Assembly (NCBI RefSeq): GCF_900454865.1 | Contig: NZ_UGTV01000015.1 | Coordinates: 1,614,001 to 1,678,000, forward strand | Direction: 5' to 3' | From: Pasteurella canis | Lineage (GTDB): Bacteria > Pseudomonadota > Gammaproteobacteria > Enterobacterales > Pasteurellaceae | DNA length: 64,000 nucleotides | In this document: piece by piece, positions 27,177-36,546 of the stretch | How the letters are laid out: each line of letters starts with the position of its first letter | Position numbering within the stretch: the first letter of the stretch is position 1 | Position numbers and translations under genes: made by a program | Notes under the pieces: model-generated | Seen by the model: only the letters and a program-made list of their open reading frames with translations | What the model was told of the DNA's origin: nothing | Database searches by the model: none

Positions 27177-27851
27177 CTAAGCTCCTTCTGCCAGCACGGT
27201 GACTTGTGCACTATCAATTCCTTTGACTAATAAAGGCATTGCTAAAACACGTTTTAAAGTTTTGCTATCAAGTTGCGATAGCTTCATATCTTCAATAATG
27301 CAAATAAAATTTTCTTTATACATTCCCAACATCACTTGATGCGCTTCAACACCATGATCAGGATTAGCTGGTGAAGCAAGAGAGATAAAATCAAAACCAA
27401 TAGCTTTTAAATTACTGGCATGATCAATCAAATATTTTGCTGCCTGAATACTCACTGCACCGCCATTTGCGGCATATTGCTGTGGGTCCTTAGCTCTTAA
27501 TTGCTCTAAACCAGTACGAATCAATAGACAATCAGCTTGTTTAATCTGCATTAAATAAGGTGCTAAATCTTCAGGTTCAATTAACGAACCTGCGGATTTT
27601 GGCAAATCAATTAACAGTGGTTTCTCGTAAATGAAATACGTTAAAGGTAGCTCAGTAATGGCTAAACCATTTGGGTTAAAATGCTTAGGCGCATCAAAGT
27701 GTGTCCCAAAATGATTAAATAAATGGATAATAGCACTGTTATACACATCACCTTGTGCAGTGCTTGTACAAATATCATAAGTTAGTGTAGGTTCACCTGG
27801 AAATCCGGGGTCTTTTACATCCAATGGATAAGAAAGTAACTGATAAGTCAT
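27177..27851 (-). CDS. Cyclase-family metal-dependent hydrolase (kynurenine-formamidase-like)
   Basis: A 224-residue protein of the cyclase family (PF04199), which includes kynurenine formamidase and isatin hydrolase. The metal-binding signature H-x-G-T-H-x-D-x-P is seen in HFGTHFDAPKHF (about residues 47-58). The family's C-terminal histidine/glutamate pair may be in NPDHGVEAHQVMLG. The start is the ATG at 27851 with AGGTG upstream, chosen over a GTG at 27860. It lies between otnI and the membrane hydrolase gene and is tightly linked to both. The substrate is unknown; a cyclic or acylated form of a tetronate would fit the context. Confidence 0.8.
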   Translation of the reverse strand: MTYQLLSYPLDVKDPGFPGEPTLTYDICTSTAQGDVYNSAIIHLFNHFGTHFDAPKHFNPNGLAITELPLTYFIYEKPLLIDLPKSAGSLIEPEDLAPYLMQIKQADCLLIRTGLEQLRAKDPQQYAANGGAVSIQAAKYLIDHASNLKAIGFDFISLASPANPDHGVEAHQVMLGMYKENFICIIEDMKLSQLDSKTLKRVLAMPLLVKGIDSAQVTVLAEGA

Positions 27852-27865
27852 TGTGATCACCTATT

Positions 27866-28648
27866 TTATTCTTGCTGATAAGGCTTAAACCAATCTAAAC
27901 CCGCAACTGTCTCAATTCTTGGTTTATACTCACAGCCAACAAACCCTTGATAACCAATTTGATCTAACTTATCAAAAAGATATTGGTAATTTATTTCACC
28001 CTCATCAGGTTCATGACGATCTGGCACAGAAGCAATTTGAATATGTGCTACTTTGTCTTTTAACTGATCCGTTAAACGGGATAAATTGCCATCGACATTT
28101 TGTGCATGAAAATAATCAAGTTGAATAAATACATTATCTCTGTCTACTAGATTTACTATTTCTAAAGTATCAAACTGGCTTTTTAACAGATAATTAGGCT
28201 TCACTTGTGGGCTTAACGCTTCCAATAAGATTTTTATTCCATGTGGTTTAAATTTTTCTGCCGCATAACGAATATTTTTCACAAATGTTTGCTTATATTG
28301 CTCTTTATCAGCCCCTTCTGGTACTACAGCTGCCATAATATGTACATTAGGACAGTTAAGTGCCAGCGCATATTCCAGAGCTAAATCAATATCATGTTGA
28401 CTATCTGCTTCACGATTTGGGATAGCAGATACACCCCATTCACCGTTATCAATATTGCCAGCTGACGTATTAAACAAGACTTGCTGTAAGCCATATTGAT
28501 CTAATTTCGCCTTCAATACATCTGCTGGATAGTCATAGGGCCATAAATACTCAACATATTTAAATCCTGCTTTCGCAGCGGCTTCAAAACGATCTAAAAA
28601 AGGCACTTCAGTGAACATCATTGTTAAGTTTGCTGCAAATTTTGGCAT
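27866..28648 (-). CDS. otnI: 2-oxo-tetronate isomerase OtnI
   Basis: A 260-residue TIM-barrel enzyme of the hydroxypyruvate-isomerase type (Hyi, AP endonuclease family 2). The N-terminal [20 protein letters not shown] and the metal ligands of the barrel (LLEALSPQ with Glu, QLDYFHAQ with Asp and His, [20 protein letters not shown] and the final GCEYKPR) are visible. OtnI interconverts 2-dehydro and 3-dehydro tetronates, linking DenD to the kinase step. GAGGAAAG precedes the ATG, one base after the otnC stop. Confidence 0.9.
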   Translation of the reverse strand: MPKFAANLTMMFTEVPFLDRFEAAAKAGFKYVEYLWPYDYPADVLKAKLDQYGLQQVLFNTSAGNIDNGEWGVSAIPNREADSQHDIDLALEYALALNCPNVHIMAAVVPEGADKEQYKQTFVKNIRYAAEKFKPHGIKILLEALSPQVKPNYLLKSQFDTLEIVNLVDRDNVFIQLDYFHAQNVDGNLSRLTDQLKDKVAHIQIASVPDRHEPDEGEINYQYLFDKLDQIGYQGFVGCEYKPRIETVAGLDWFKPYQQE

Positions 28649-28649
28649 C

Positions 28650-29282
28650 TTACTTTCCTCTATTTTCGAGATCTTTCACTTCGCTATCTGTGAGATAACG
28701 AATTTTTTGTCCTTGCAAAATGAAATACAGCTTTGCGGTTTCTTCTAATTCTTCAGTATTGTCAACAGCATCCACTAAATCACTACCTGTCACCACAACA
28801 CCATGATTAGCTAATAAAAATGCTTTGCCAGATAAGGCTCTTTCACTTAATTCACGTGCAATATTCACATCTCCTGGCCGATAATAAGGAATCACAGGTA
28901 ATTTCCCTACACGCATAACATAATAAGGAGTGAACGCTTGCATCGCGTTCTCTGGATTTAAATTTTCCAAACAAGACAACGCAGTTAAATACGTAGAATG
29001 TAAGTGAACAATCGCTTTACAATCTGGATTTTTTTTGTACATCGCGAGATGGAATACCGATTCTTTCGATGGTTTTTTACCAGATAACAAATGGCCATCC
29101 ATATCAAGTACAGATAAACTTTCTGCCTCTAAACGACCTAAAGATGAACCTGTTGGCGTGACTAAAATCCGTTTGTCATCTAAACGAACTGATAAGTTTC
29201 CTGCCCCACCGACAGTATAACCGCGCTCAAACAACGAGCGCGCAAGTTTGACCATTTCAATTTTTTGTTCTAATTCCGTCAT
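28650..29282 (-). CDS. otnC: 3-oxo-tetronate 4-phosphate decarboxylase OtnC (class II aldolase family)
   Basis: A 210-residue zinc enzyme of the AraD/FucA class II aldolase fold. The conserved [25 protein letters not shown] (active-site Glu), HLHSTYLT (zinc histidines) and LLANHGVVV are all present. In the tetronate pathway it decarboxylates 3-oxo-tetronate 4-phosphate, giving dihydroxyacetone phosphate. The start codon overlaps the otnK stop as ATGA. Confidence 0.92.
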   Translation of the reverse strand: MTELEQKIEMVKLARSLFERGYTVGGAGNLSVRLDDKRILVTPTGSSLGRLEAESLSVLDMDGHLLSGKKPSKESVFHLAMYKKNPDCKAIVHLHSTYLTALSCLENLNPENAMQAFTPYYVMRVGKLPVIPYYRPGDVNIARELSERALSGKAFLLANHGVVVTGSDLVDAVDNTEELEETAKLYFILQGQKIRYLTDSEVKDLENRGK

Positions 29283-30520
29283 ACAAACATTCCTTGTGCA
29301 AAAGCAAAAAAGTCTTCTGTACCAAAGTTACCCGATTTCAGTGCTAAGAAAATATTGTCATCTAATGCTTTTAACCAAGGCACACCTGGTGCAATTTGCT
29401 TGCCGATGTGGAAACCTGTAAAACCTAATTGTTGTACGACAATACTTGATGTTTCGCCACCTGCAGTGATGAAGTTCACTACACCTGCTGCTTTTAATTT
29501 TTCGGCTAACTGAGCAAAAGTATTTTCAATTGCATGACTTGCCTTATCTGCACCAAATTCTGCTTGAATCTGTTTCAGTTTCTCTGGTGATACTGTGGCA
29601 TATACCATTGGTGCTAATGTATGATTTAAATTTGCAAGAACCCATTGGGCAAGTTCATCAGCATAGGCTGGGTTTGAAATACTTTGCGCGACATCTAAAT
29701 AAACGTGTGGTGCTTTTTCTGCATATTTAGCCACTTGTTTATTCGTCATAACCGAACAAGAGCCAGACAACACCACTGTTTTTGCTTTATTTGGTAATAG
29801 CGCATTATCCCCTTGTTTACCACCACTTAAGCGTGCTGCCATATAGGCGGCTAATCCTGAACCACCTGTAACTAATTTAAAATCGGCAATCGCTTCTGCA
29901 AGTACTGCCAATTGGCTGTTATCTACAGAATCTACTACCGCATAACGAAAGCCTTGCTGTTTTAATTCCGCAAAACGTGACTTCACAAAATCAGCGCCTT
30001 TCATTAAATCTGAATAGCTTACTAAGCCAGTCTTTCCTCGTGCTTGTTTGTCCATTAAGCGCACTAAATTCGCATCTTTCATTGGCGTAATTGGGTGGTT
30101 TTGCATACCAGATTCATTTAAAAGCACATTACCAACAAATAGATAGCCATTAAAAATAGTACGTCCATTCACAGGTAATGCAGGACAAATCATAGTGAAG
30201 TCATCTTGTAACGCATCTAATAATGCATCTGTGACTGGACCAATATTACCTTTCTCAGTGCTATCAAACGTAGAACAATACTTAAAATAAAACTGTTTAC
30301 AGCCATTTTGCTGCAACCACTCTAACGCCTGTAAAGATTGCACAATCGCTTCTTCAACTGGATTAGAACGCGATTTTAAGCTGATGACGATAGCATCAAC
30401 TTGGCTTTGTAATGCACAGTCAGGTACGCCATTCATTTGGATTGTTTTTAATCCATTTTCGACTAAGAAGCTCGCAATATCACTTGCCCCAGTGAAGTCA
30501 TCTGCAATCACACCTAACAT
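29279..30520 (-). CDS. otnK: 3-oxo-tetronate kinase OtnK (DUF1537 four-carbon acid sugar kinase)
   Basis: A 413-residue two-domain kinase of the former DUF1537 family. The N-terminal substrate domain begins with GVIADDFTGASD and contains ICPALPVNGRT. The C-terminal nucleotide domain has VLSGSCSVMTNKQV and ITAGGETSSIVVQQL. It phosphorylates 3-oxo-tetronate at C4. It overlaps otnC by four bases and starts within one base of the ltnD stop, so ltnD, otnK and otnC form one translationally coupled unit. Confidence 0.92.
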   Translation of the reverse strand: MLGVIADDFTGASDIASFLVENGLKTIQMNGVPDCALQSQVDAIVISLKSRSNPVEEAIVQSLQALEWLQQNGCKQFYFKYCSTFDSTEKGNIGPVTDALLDALQDDFTMICPALPVNGRTIFNGYLFVGNVLLNESGMQNHPITPMKDANLVRLMDKQARGKTGLVSYSDLMKGADFVKSRFAELKQQGFRYAVVDSVDNSQLAVLAEAIADFKLVTGGSGLAAYMAARLSGGKQGDNALLPNKAKTVVLSGSCSVMTNKQVAKYAEKAPHVYLDVAQSISNPAYADELAQWVLANLNHTLAPMVYATVSPEKLKQIQAEFGADKASHAIENTFAQLAEKLKAAGVVNFITAGGETSSIVVQQLGFTGFHIGKQIAPGVPWLKALDDNIFLALKSGNFGTEDFFAFAQGMFV

Positions 30521-31425
30521 TACGCATCTCCTTTTTTACTTGGTAATTCAATACCACTGAAAATCTTAATCACGGCACTATCATCTTCTTTACCGTAACC
30601 AGCATTGCTAGCGGAAGTAAACATATTAAATGCTGTACTTGCTAGTGGTAATGGGAATTTCAGCGATTTTGCCGTATCTGTGACTAACCCCAAATCCTTC
30701 ACAAAAATATCCACCATTGATAATGGTGTATAGTCACCATCTACCACATGTTTCATCCGATTTTCAAACATCCATGAGTTGCCTGCTGCGTTAGTCACAA
30801 CGTCATACATCAAATCAAGTGGAATCCCTGCTCGTGCCGCTAATGCCATCGCTTCAGCGCCCGCAGCAATATGTACACCTGCCAATAATTGATGCACAAT
30901 TTTAACTGTTGCGCCTAAACCAATTTCTTCGCCAATGTTATACACTTTACCTGCCACTGCATCTAAAACGGGCTGTAACTTATCAAAGGCTTGCTTTGAA
31001 CCAGATGCCATTACTGTCATTTGACCCGCAGCAGCTTTTGCCGCACCACCAGAAACTGGTGCATCTAACATAAATAAACCTAACTCTGTTAATTTTTGTG
31101 AAATTTGTTGTGCATCTTGAGCAGAAATTGTTGAAGAAACCATCACAGCTGTGCCGGGTTTTAAATGTGCTGCCAGCCCATTTTCACCAAATAATACCGC
31201 GTTTACTTGATTTGCATTCACAACAAGTAACACTACAGCATCTAAATCTTTAGCAAAACTCACCGCACTTTGTGCGACTTGTGCTCCTTCTGCTTTTAGT
31301 TTCTCTAGAGCAACTGGATTCAGATCTACACCATAAGTTGCTAAGCCTGCGCGCAAACAGGATTGTGCAGCACCCATTCCCATAGCGCCTAAACCAATTA
31401 CTGCCACTGAAAAATCTTGACTCAT
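30520..31425 (-). CDS. ltnD: L-threonate dehydrogenase LtnD (beta-hydroxyacid dehydrogenase family)
   Basis: A 301-residue NAD-dependent dehydrogenase. The Rossmann motif GLGAMGMGAAQ opens the protein, DAPVSGGAAKAAAGQMTVMASG (core DAPVSGG) is the substrate motif, and Lys in GATVKIVHQLLAG is the catalytic lysine of the family. It oxidises L-threonate to 2-dehydro-L-erythronate. The start is the ATG at 31425 with GGAGG upstream; an in-frame GTG at 31437 overlaps that ribosome-binding site. An uptake sequence (31262-31270) is included in the coding sequence. First gene of the leftward operon. Confidence 0.9.
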   Translation of the reverse strand: MSQDFSVAVIGLGAMGMGAAQSCLRAGLATYGVDLNPVALEKLKAEGAQVAQSAVSFAKDLDAVVLLVVNANQVNAVLFGENGLAAHLKPGTAVMVSSTISAQDAQQISQKLTELGLFMLDAPVSGGAAKAAAGQMTVMASGSKQAFDKLQPVLDAVAGKVYNIGEEIGLGATVKIVHQLLAGVHIAAGAEAMALAARAGIPLDLMYDVVTNAAGNSWMFENRMKHVVDGDYTPLSMVDIFVKDLGLVTDTAKSLKFPLPLASTAFNMFTSASNAGYGKEDDSAVIKIFSGIELPSKKGDA

Positions 31426-31497
31426 AAGTTCCTCCACTAAATTTTATTCAACGAATAGCTCTTACGCCCTATATTGCCTGCTTTTTACAAATAAATC

Positions 31498-31513
31498 TGC
31501 GATCAAGATCTCA
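31498..31513. promoter_or_regulatory. Candidate CRP-binding site in the ltnD/DeoR control region
   Basis: TGCGATCAAGATCTCA matches the symmetric CRP consensus at 13 of 16 positions. It is directly next to the large inverted repeat at 31513-31540. cAMP-CRP activation of a carbon-source operon would make sense. Motif match only. Confidence 0.45.
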
Positions 31514-31540
31514 AAAATTAACAATCAAATGTTAATTTTT
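31513..31540. promoter_or_regulatory. 28-bp inverted repeat, likely operator of the DeoR-family regulator
   Basis: AAAAATTAACA (31513-31523), six spacer bases, then TGTTAATTTTT (31530-31540) is a perfect repeat with 11-bp arms. A further GTTAATT half lies 10 bp on (31541-31547). It stands between the divergent ltnD and deoR-type genes, which suggests autoregulated repression of the tetronate operon. Confidence 0.6.
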
Positions 31541-31641
31541 GTTAATTAAGGCTATTTTTAATACTACAAAAGTAAATTCTTATACAAAAAAGGGAAATAG
31601 GCGTATAATTTCACTGGTTTTATTTGAATGGATGTAAAATA

Positions 31642-32403
31642 ATGTTAATTCCTGCAGAACGTCAGAAAAAAATTCTTAACTTAATTCACCAACAAGGCAT
31701 TATGCGAATTGCTAATTTAGTCGACATCATGGGCGTTTCGCATATGACCATTCGCCGTGATATTCAAAAATTAGAAGAAAAAGGCAAAGTCATTTCTGTT
31801 TCAGGTGGAGTTCAATTATTAGAGCGTCTAATTTCAGAACCTACTCGTGATGATAAATCATTGCTTTTTCATCAACAAAAAGCCGCGATTGGTCTTGCTG
31901 CGGCTAATCTGATTCCTTCTAACGCAACAATTTATCTCGATGCAGGAACAACTACCTTAGAAATCGCAAAACATATTACAGAACGTGAAGATGTGTTAAT
32001 TATCACGAATGATTTTGGTATTGTGGATTTTCTCATTGCTCATGGTCGTTGCGACTTAATCCATACTGGTGGACGTGTATGTAAAGCAAATCGTTCTTCT
32101 GTAGGTGAACTTTCTGCCCAGTTTCTGCGTAATGTATCGATTGATCTAGCTTTCATTTCTACGTCGTCTTGGAATTTACAGGGTTTAACTACTCCCGATG
32201 AAGATAAATTACCCGTAAAACGCGCTATTGTGCATTCAAGCCAACGTAATATCCTTGTTACTGACTCATCAAAATACGGTAAAGTTGCAACCTTTCTACT
32301 CTATCCATTAGATACATTCGATCAAATCATTTGCGATAAAGCATTATTAATTAATGCACAAGAAAAGATTGTTGAAATGGATATTGAATTGTTATTAGTC
32401 TAA
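31642..32403 (+). CDS. DeoR/GlpR-family regulator of the tetronate locus
   Basis: A 253-residue transcriptional regulator. The N-terminal winged helix-turn-helix (residues 1-60) reads LVDIMGVSHMTIRRDIQKLE, the DeoR signature. The C-terminal sensor domain has YLDAGTTTLEIAKH and the sugar-phosphate-binding ISTSSWN and LVTDSSKYGKVA blocks. Such regulators respond to phosphorylated sugar intermediates; here an oxo-tetronate phosphate is plausible. I start it at the ATG at 31642, not the TTG at 31624. A TATAAT lies at 31604-31609. It is divergent from ltnD, as in Haemophilus. Confidence 0.88.
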   Translation: MLIPAERQKKILNLIHQQGIMRIANLVDIMGVSHMTIRRDIQKLEEKGKVISVSGGVQLLERLISEPTRDDKSLLFHQQKAAIGLAAANLIPSNATIYLDAGTTTLEIAKHITEREDVLIITNDFGIVDFLIAHGRCDLIHTGGRVCKANRSSVGELSAQFLRNVSIDLAFISTSSWNLQGLTTPDEDKLPVKRAIVHSSQRNILVTDSSKYGKVATFLLYPLDTFDQIICDKALLINAQEKIVEMDIELLLV

Positions 32404-32444
32404 AAAAGTGCGGTCAACTTTTTGTAAATTCTGACCGCACTTTT
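32404..32444. terminator. Terminator made of two inverted uptake signal sequences
   Basis: AAAAGTGCGGTCA (32404-32416) and TGACCGCACTTTT (32432-32444) pair perfectly, and each arm holds an exact uptake core (32406-32414, 32434-32442). T's follow on the plus strand and, by symmetry, on the minus strand. It lies between the convergent deoR-type and pepD genes. Confidence 0.92.
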
Positions 32445-32459
32445 ACTCTTATTTAAAGA

Positions 32460-33920
32460 TTATTTTTTCGGCATTGCCGCTAATAATTTCGTTAATAATG
32501 CCCAATAAGTTTGAACTGCTGGAATATGCACTTTTTCATCAGGTGAATGGGCATTACGAATAGTTGGTCCAATAGAAACCATATCTATATTTGGATAGAT
32601 TTTCTTCAAAAGACCACATTCTAAACCTGCATGAATCACTTTAACTACTGGCGCATACCCGAGTACGTCCGCATAGATTCTCTCTGTTAAGTTCACAATC
32701 GGCGCATCATTATGTGGCTCCCAACCTGGATAGTAGCCATTAAACTCAACTTCAGCACCGACTAAAGAAACTAAAGATTTCAATAAACTACCAACATAAC
32801 GATTTCCACTATGAATCAATGAACGAATTAAAATTGTTCCTTTAATATGAGTCTCATCTGTACGCAATATACCAATGCTTAATGAACTCTCTACTACATT
32901 ATCTAACACATCACTATTACGAATGACACCATTTGGTAATACATTCAATAAATGAATTGCTTTATGTGTTGTACTTTGTGAGAAAACTGTATCCGCTTTT
33001 TCTACAGATTGTAGTGTAAATGTTAGATTAGGTTCTACTTTTGCTAGCTCATGTTTTAATACACTTTCAAAATCTTGAACCGCATTTTTCAATGTATCTA
33101 GTCCTTCATTAAATACTAATGTAGCAAAAGCTTCACGAGGAATAGCATTACGTACAGAGCCGCCACGAATCTCGCTTAAGGAAAATTGGAATTGAGGTTC
33201 ATCTTGAGTCAGTCTTGCTAAAAAACGAGCAAGTACTTTAATTGCGTTCGCTCGTCCTGTATGAATATCACCACCAGAGTGACCGCCAGATAAACCTTTT
33301 AGTACCAATTGATAACTATGTTCAAACGTATTCAGTTTACGTTCAATTTCTAATGAGATATTCGCGTTTTCACCACCAGCACAGCCAATGTAAATTTCGC
33401 CATTCTCTTCTGTATCGGTATTAACCATGACTTCGCTTTGTAGCCAGTTTGGACGTAAGCCAATTGCCCCTTCCATACCAGCTTCTTCAGTCATCGTTAA
33501 TAAAACTTCAAGAGGCGGGTGTACCAAGTCTTCAGAATCTAATACTGCTAATGCAGATGCCATCCCAATTCCATTATCAGCACCTAATGTTGTACCACGA
33601 GCTTTTACCCATTCCCCATCAATATAAGGTTGAATTGGATCTTTCTTAAAATCATGCTGTGTACCTTCATTAGCTTGTGGCACCATATCCAAGTGGGCTT
33701 GCAATGCTACAGGCACATGATCTTCCATACCTGCGGTTGCAGGTTTACGGATCAAAATATTACCTACTTCATCACGTTCAGCATAAAAGCCTTTTCCCTT
33801 TGCCCAATGTACAATGAACTGAGCAATTTGTTCTTCTTGATAAGATGGATGTGGGATTGCACAGATTTGACTAAACCATTTCCACAGTAATTTTGGTTGT
33901 AATGTTTGGATCTCTGACAT
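32460..33920 (-). CDS. pepD: Aminoacyl-histidine dipeptidase (peptidase D)
   Basis: A 486-residue cytosolic zinc dipeptidase of the M20 family that splits Xaa-His dipeptides and others. The metal and catalytic sites are visible: [10 protein letters not shown] (His and catalytic Asp), [10 protein letters not shown] (bridging Asp), [13 protein letters not shown] (catalytic Glu and metal Glu) and the C-terminal HAGLECG. Length matches E. coli PepD. AGGAGG precedes the ATG. It is divergent from gpt, the same neighbourhood as in Haemophilus. Confidence 0.94.
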   Translation of the reverse strand: MSEIQTLQPKLLWKWFSQICAIPHPSYQEEQIAQFIVHWAKGKGFYAERDEVGNILIRKPATAGMEDHVPVALQAHLDMVPQANEGTQHDFKKDPIQPYIDGEWVKARGTTLGADNGIGMASALAVLDSEDLVHPPLEVLLTMTEEAGMEGAIGLRPNWLQSEVMVNTDTEENGEIYIGCAGGENANISLEIERKLNTFEHSYQLVLKGLSGGHSGGDIHTGRANAIKVLARFLARLTQDEPQFQFSLSEIRGGSVRNAIPREAFATLVFNEGLDTLKNAVQDFESVLKHELAKVEPNLTFTLQSVEKADTVFSQSTTHKAIHLLNVLPNGVIRNSDVLDNVVESSLSIGILRTDETHIKGTILIRSLIHSGNRYVGSLLKSLVSLVGAEVEFNGYYPGWEPHNDAPIVNLTERIYADVLGYAPVVKVIHAGLECGLLKKIYPNIDMVSIGPTIRNAHSPDEKVHIPAVQTYWALLTKLLAAMPKK

Positions 33921-34072
33921 AACGCCTCCTAATTTGAGATTTGTTATTATTTTATGTATAAAACTGCGAAAAAAACCAGCAAAATTATAGCATAAAATGC
34001 TATTTCAGGTTATCCTAACGCAATTTTATTTTACGAGCAAAATTGCTCCTCCGTTTTTAAATAGGTGTGTCT

Positions 34073-34534
34073 ATGAGTGAAAAATATGTAGTGACTTGGG
34101 ATATGTTCCAAATGCACGCACGTAAATTATCAGAGCGTTTACTCCCCGCCTCTCAATGGAAAGGGATTATCGCGGTCAGTCGTGGTGGATTATTTCCTGC
34201 CGCAGTATTAGCACGTGAATTAGGTATTCGTCATGTTGAAACAGTTTGTATCGCGAGTTACCACGACCATTCAGAACAGGGTGAATTAAAAGTGTTACAC
34301 CGTGCAGAAGGTGATGGTGACGGTTTTATCGTAGTTGATGATTTAGTTGATACAGGCAATACTGCGCGTGCAATCCGTGAAATGTATCCAAAAGCAAGAT
34401 TTGTCACTGTATTCGCAAAACCTGCAGGTGCGCCATTAGTGGATGATTATGTCATTGATATTCCACAAAACACTTGGATCGAACAACCTTGGGATTTAGG
34501 TTTAACTTTTGTACCACCTTTGGCAAGAAAATAA
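34073..34534 (+). CDS. gpt: Xanthine-guanine phosphoribosyltransferase
   Basis: A 153-residue purine-salvage enzyme converting guanine, xanthine and hypoxanthine to nucleotides. The PRPP-binding motif [14 protein letters not shown] is present, as are the N-terminal [19 protein letters not shown] and the C-terminal [14 protein letters not shown] typical of bacterial Gpt. The ATG at 34073 is chosen with AGGTG upstream; an in-frame GTG two codons earlier overlaps the ribosome-binding site. Confidence 0.96.
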   Translation: MSEKYVVTWDMFQMHARKLSERLLPASQWKGIIAVSRGGLFPAAVLARELGIRHVETVCIASYHDHSEQGELKVLHRAEGDGDGFIVVDDLVDTGNTARAIREMYPKARFVTVFAKPAGAPLVDDYVIDIPQNTWIEQPWDLGLTFVPPLARK

Positions 34535-34556
34535 TTCAGCCTTAAATTTACAACAT

Positions 34557-34589
34557 AAAAAAATGCGAGTAATAAACTCGCATTTTTTG
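34557..34589. terminator. Bidirectional terminator between gpt and proS
   Basis: AAAAATGCGAGT (34559-34570), a short AATAA loop, then ACTCGCATTTTT (34576-34587). Symmetric A and T flanks serve both convergent genes. Confidence 0.92.
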
Positions 34590-34605
34590 TTATCTGTGAT
34601 TCAAC

Positions 34606-36321
34606 TTATTGATTAAATTTTGCTTTTAACACATCAAGTAATTGTTCTTTAGCGATCATTTCTTTTTCGCCAGAACGACGATTTTTATATTCAATTTCGC
34701 CTTTCTCAAGATTTTTCTCACCAATCACAATCATATGTGGCACGCCGATCAATTCCATATCCGCAAACATCACACCTGGACGCTCTTTACGATCATCGAA
34801 AATCACCTCCACACCTTGTGCCATTAAAGTGCGGTATAATTCTTCAGAAAATTGTTGCACGCTTTCAGATTTATGCATATTCATTGGTACAATAGCTACT
34901 TTAAACGGCGCAATATTTTCTGGCCAAATAATACCACGTTCATCATGATGTTGTTCAATCGCTGCGGCAATGACACGTGTTACACCGATACCATAGCAAC
35001 CCATGATCATGGTTTGTGGACGCCCATCTTCGCCTTGTACTGTGGCATTCATTGCTGCTGAATATTTCGTTCCTAATTGGAAAATATGACCCACTTCAAT
35101 ACCACGTTTGATCTGTAACACACCTTTACCATCTGGACTTGGATCGCCTTCCACCACATTACGTAAATCGGCAATTTGTGGCACTGGTAAATCACGTTCC
35201 CAGTTAATACCAAAATAATGCTTACCATCTTGATTCGCGCCCGCTGAGAAGTTATCCATATTTGCAACAGTGCGATCAATCACAATTGGCATTGGTAAGT
35301 TAATTGGGCCTAAAGAACCCGTACCAGCCCCCACTACATTACGGATTTCTTCGTCTGTTGCAAATTGTAACGGGCTAGCGACAATATCGACTTTTTCCGC
35401 TTTAATTTCGTTTAACTCGTGATCACCGCGCACTAACAACGCCACTAACTTGTGACCGCTTTCTTCAGTCGCGTGTACCACTAACGTTTTCACAGTTTTC
35501 TCAATAGGTTGATTAAATTGTTCAACTAATTCGGCAATCGTTTTTGCATTTGGCGTATCGACTAAACGCAATGCTTCTGTTGGTGCACCACGTTCACCTA
35601 AAGCCACCGCTTCGGCGAGTTCAATATTGGCGGCAAAATCTGACTCAGTTGAAAACACCACATCATCTTCACCACTTTGGGCTAACACTTGGAATTCGTG
35701 TGAAGCACTCCCACCAATCGAGCCTGTATCCGCTTGTACTGCACGAAAATCTAAACCTAAACGGTTAAAAATATTCGAATAGGTTTCATACATCACATCA
35801 TAGGTTTTTTGCAAACATTCGTGTGTAGTATGGAAAGAGTAGGCATCTTTCATCACAAACTCACGCGAACGCATCACGCCAAAACGTGGACGTACTTCAT
35901 CACGGAATTTAGTTTGAATATGATATAAATTGAGTGGTAATTGTTTATAAGAACTCAATTCACGGCGCACTAAATCCGTAATCACTTCTTCATTAGTAGG
36001 TCCAATTACAAAATCACGCTCCCCACGATCTTTAAAACGTAATAATTCAGGTCCATATTCTTCCCAACGACCTGATTCTTGCCAAAGTTCTGCTGGTTGT
36101 GTCACCGCCATTTTGACTTCTAATGCACCACTTTTATCCATTTCTTCACGGATAATATTTTCTACTTTGTTTAACACACGTAAACCTGTCGGCAACCAAG
36201 TATAAAGCCCTGATGCTAAAGGACGAATCATCCCCGCACGCAACATTAATTGATGGCTAACAATACTTGCCTCCGCAGGCGTTTCTTTTAAGGTTGAGAA
36301 TAAATATTGACTTGTACGCAT
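34606..36321 (-). CDS. proS: Prolyl-tRNA synthetase (bacterial type)
   Basis: A 571-residue class II aminoacyl-tRNA synthetase. The N-terminal [18 protein letters not shown] and [20 protein letters not shown] are typical. Motif 2 region [21 protein letters not shown] (core [12 protein letters not shown]) binds ATP. An insertion of about 180 residues between motifs 2 and 3 (about 220-400) is the editing domain that removes Ala-tRNA-Pro. Motif 3 is [16 protein letters not shown], and the anticodon-binding domain follows. Full length and intact. Confidence 0.97.
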   Translation of the reverse strand: MRTSQYLFSTLKETPAEASIVSHQLMLRAGMIRPLASGLYTWLPTGLRVLNKVENIIREEMDKSGALEVKMAVTQPAELWQESGRWEEYGPELLRFKDRGERDFVIGPTNEEVITDLVRRELSSYKQLPLNLYHIQTKFRDEVRPRFGVMRSREFVMKDAYSFHTTHECLQKTYDVMYETYSNIFNRLGLDFRAVQADTGSIGGSASHEFQVLAQSGEDDVVFSTESDFAANIELAEAVALGERGAPTEALRLVDTPNAKTIAELVEQFNQPIEKTVKTLVVHATEESGHKLVALLVRGDHELNEIKAEKVDIVASPLQFATDEEIRNVVGAGTGSLGPINLPMPIVIDRTVANMDNFSAGANQDGKHYFGINWERDLPVPQIADLRNVVEGDPSPDGKGVLQIKRGIEVGHIFQLGTKYSAAMNATVQGEDGRPQTMIMGCYGIGVTRVIAAAIEQHHDERGIIWPENIAPFKVAIVPMNMHKSESVQQFSEELYRTLMAQGVEVIFDDRKERPGVMFADMELIGVPHMIVIGEKNLEKGEIEYKNRRSGEKEMIAKEQLLDVLKAKFNQ

Positions 36322-36494
36322 TGATATACCTGTTGAGTTCTAAAAACGGTTTATAAATCGAAAAAAATTGTTGGTTAGTTTATCACTGTGTGGGCGTGGG
36401 ACAAAGAGTTATAAATAAATTTACTCATAAAACAAAAAGAGCTGTAAATAAACTTCTTCTATTTCATTTCGGTAGTAATCTATTAGTCTCGAAC

Positions 36495-36530
36495 AAAAAA
36501 TAGGTTAAATAACTTTTGTCATTTAACCTA
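36495..36530 (-). terminator. Rho-independent terminator of the xylB operon
   Basis: TAGGTTAAAT (36501-36510) and ATTTAACCTA (36521-36530) pair perfectly. In the leftward direction the stem is followed by TTTTTTG. It lies just downstream of xylB. Confidence 0.75.
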
Positions 36531-36546
36531 AGGTATATTTCATTAA

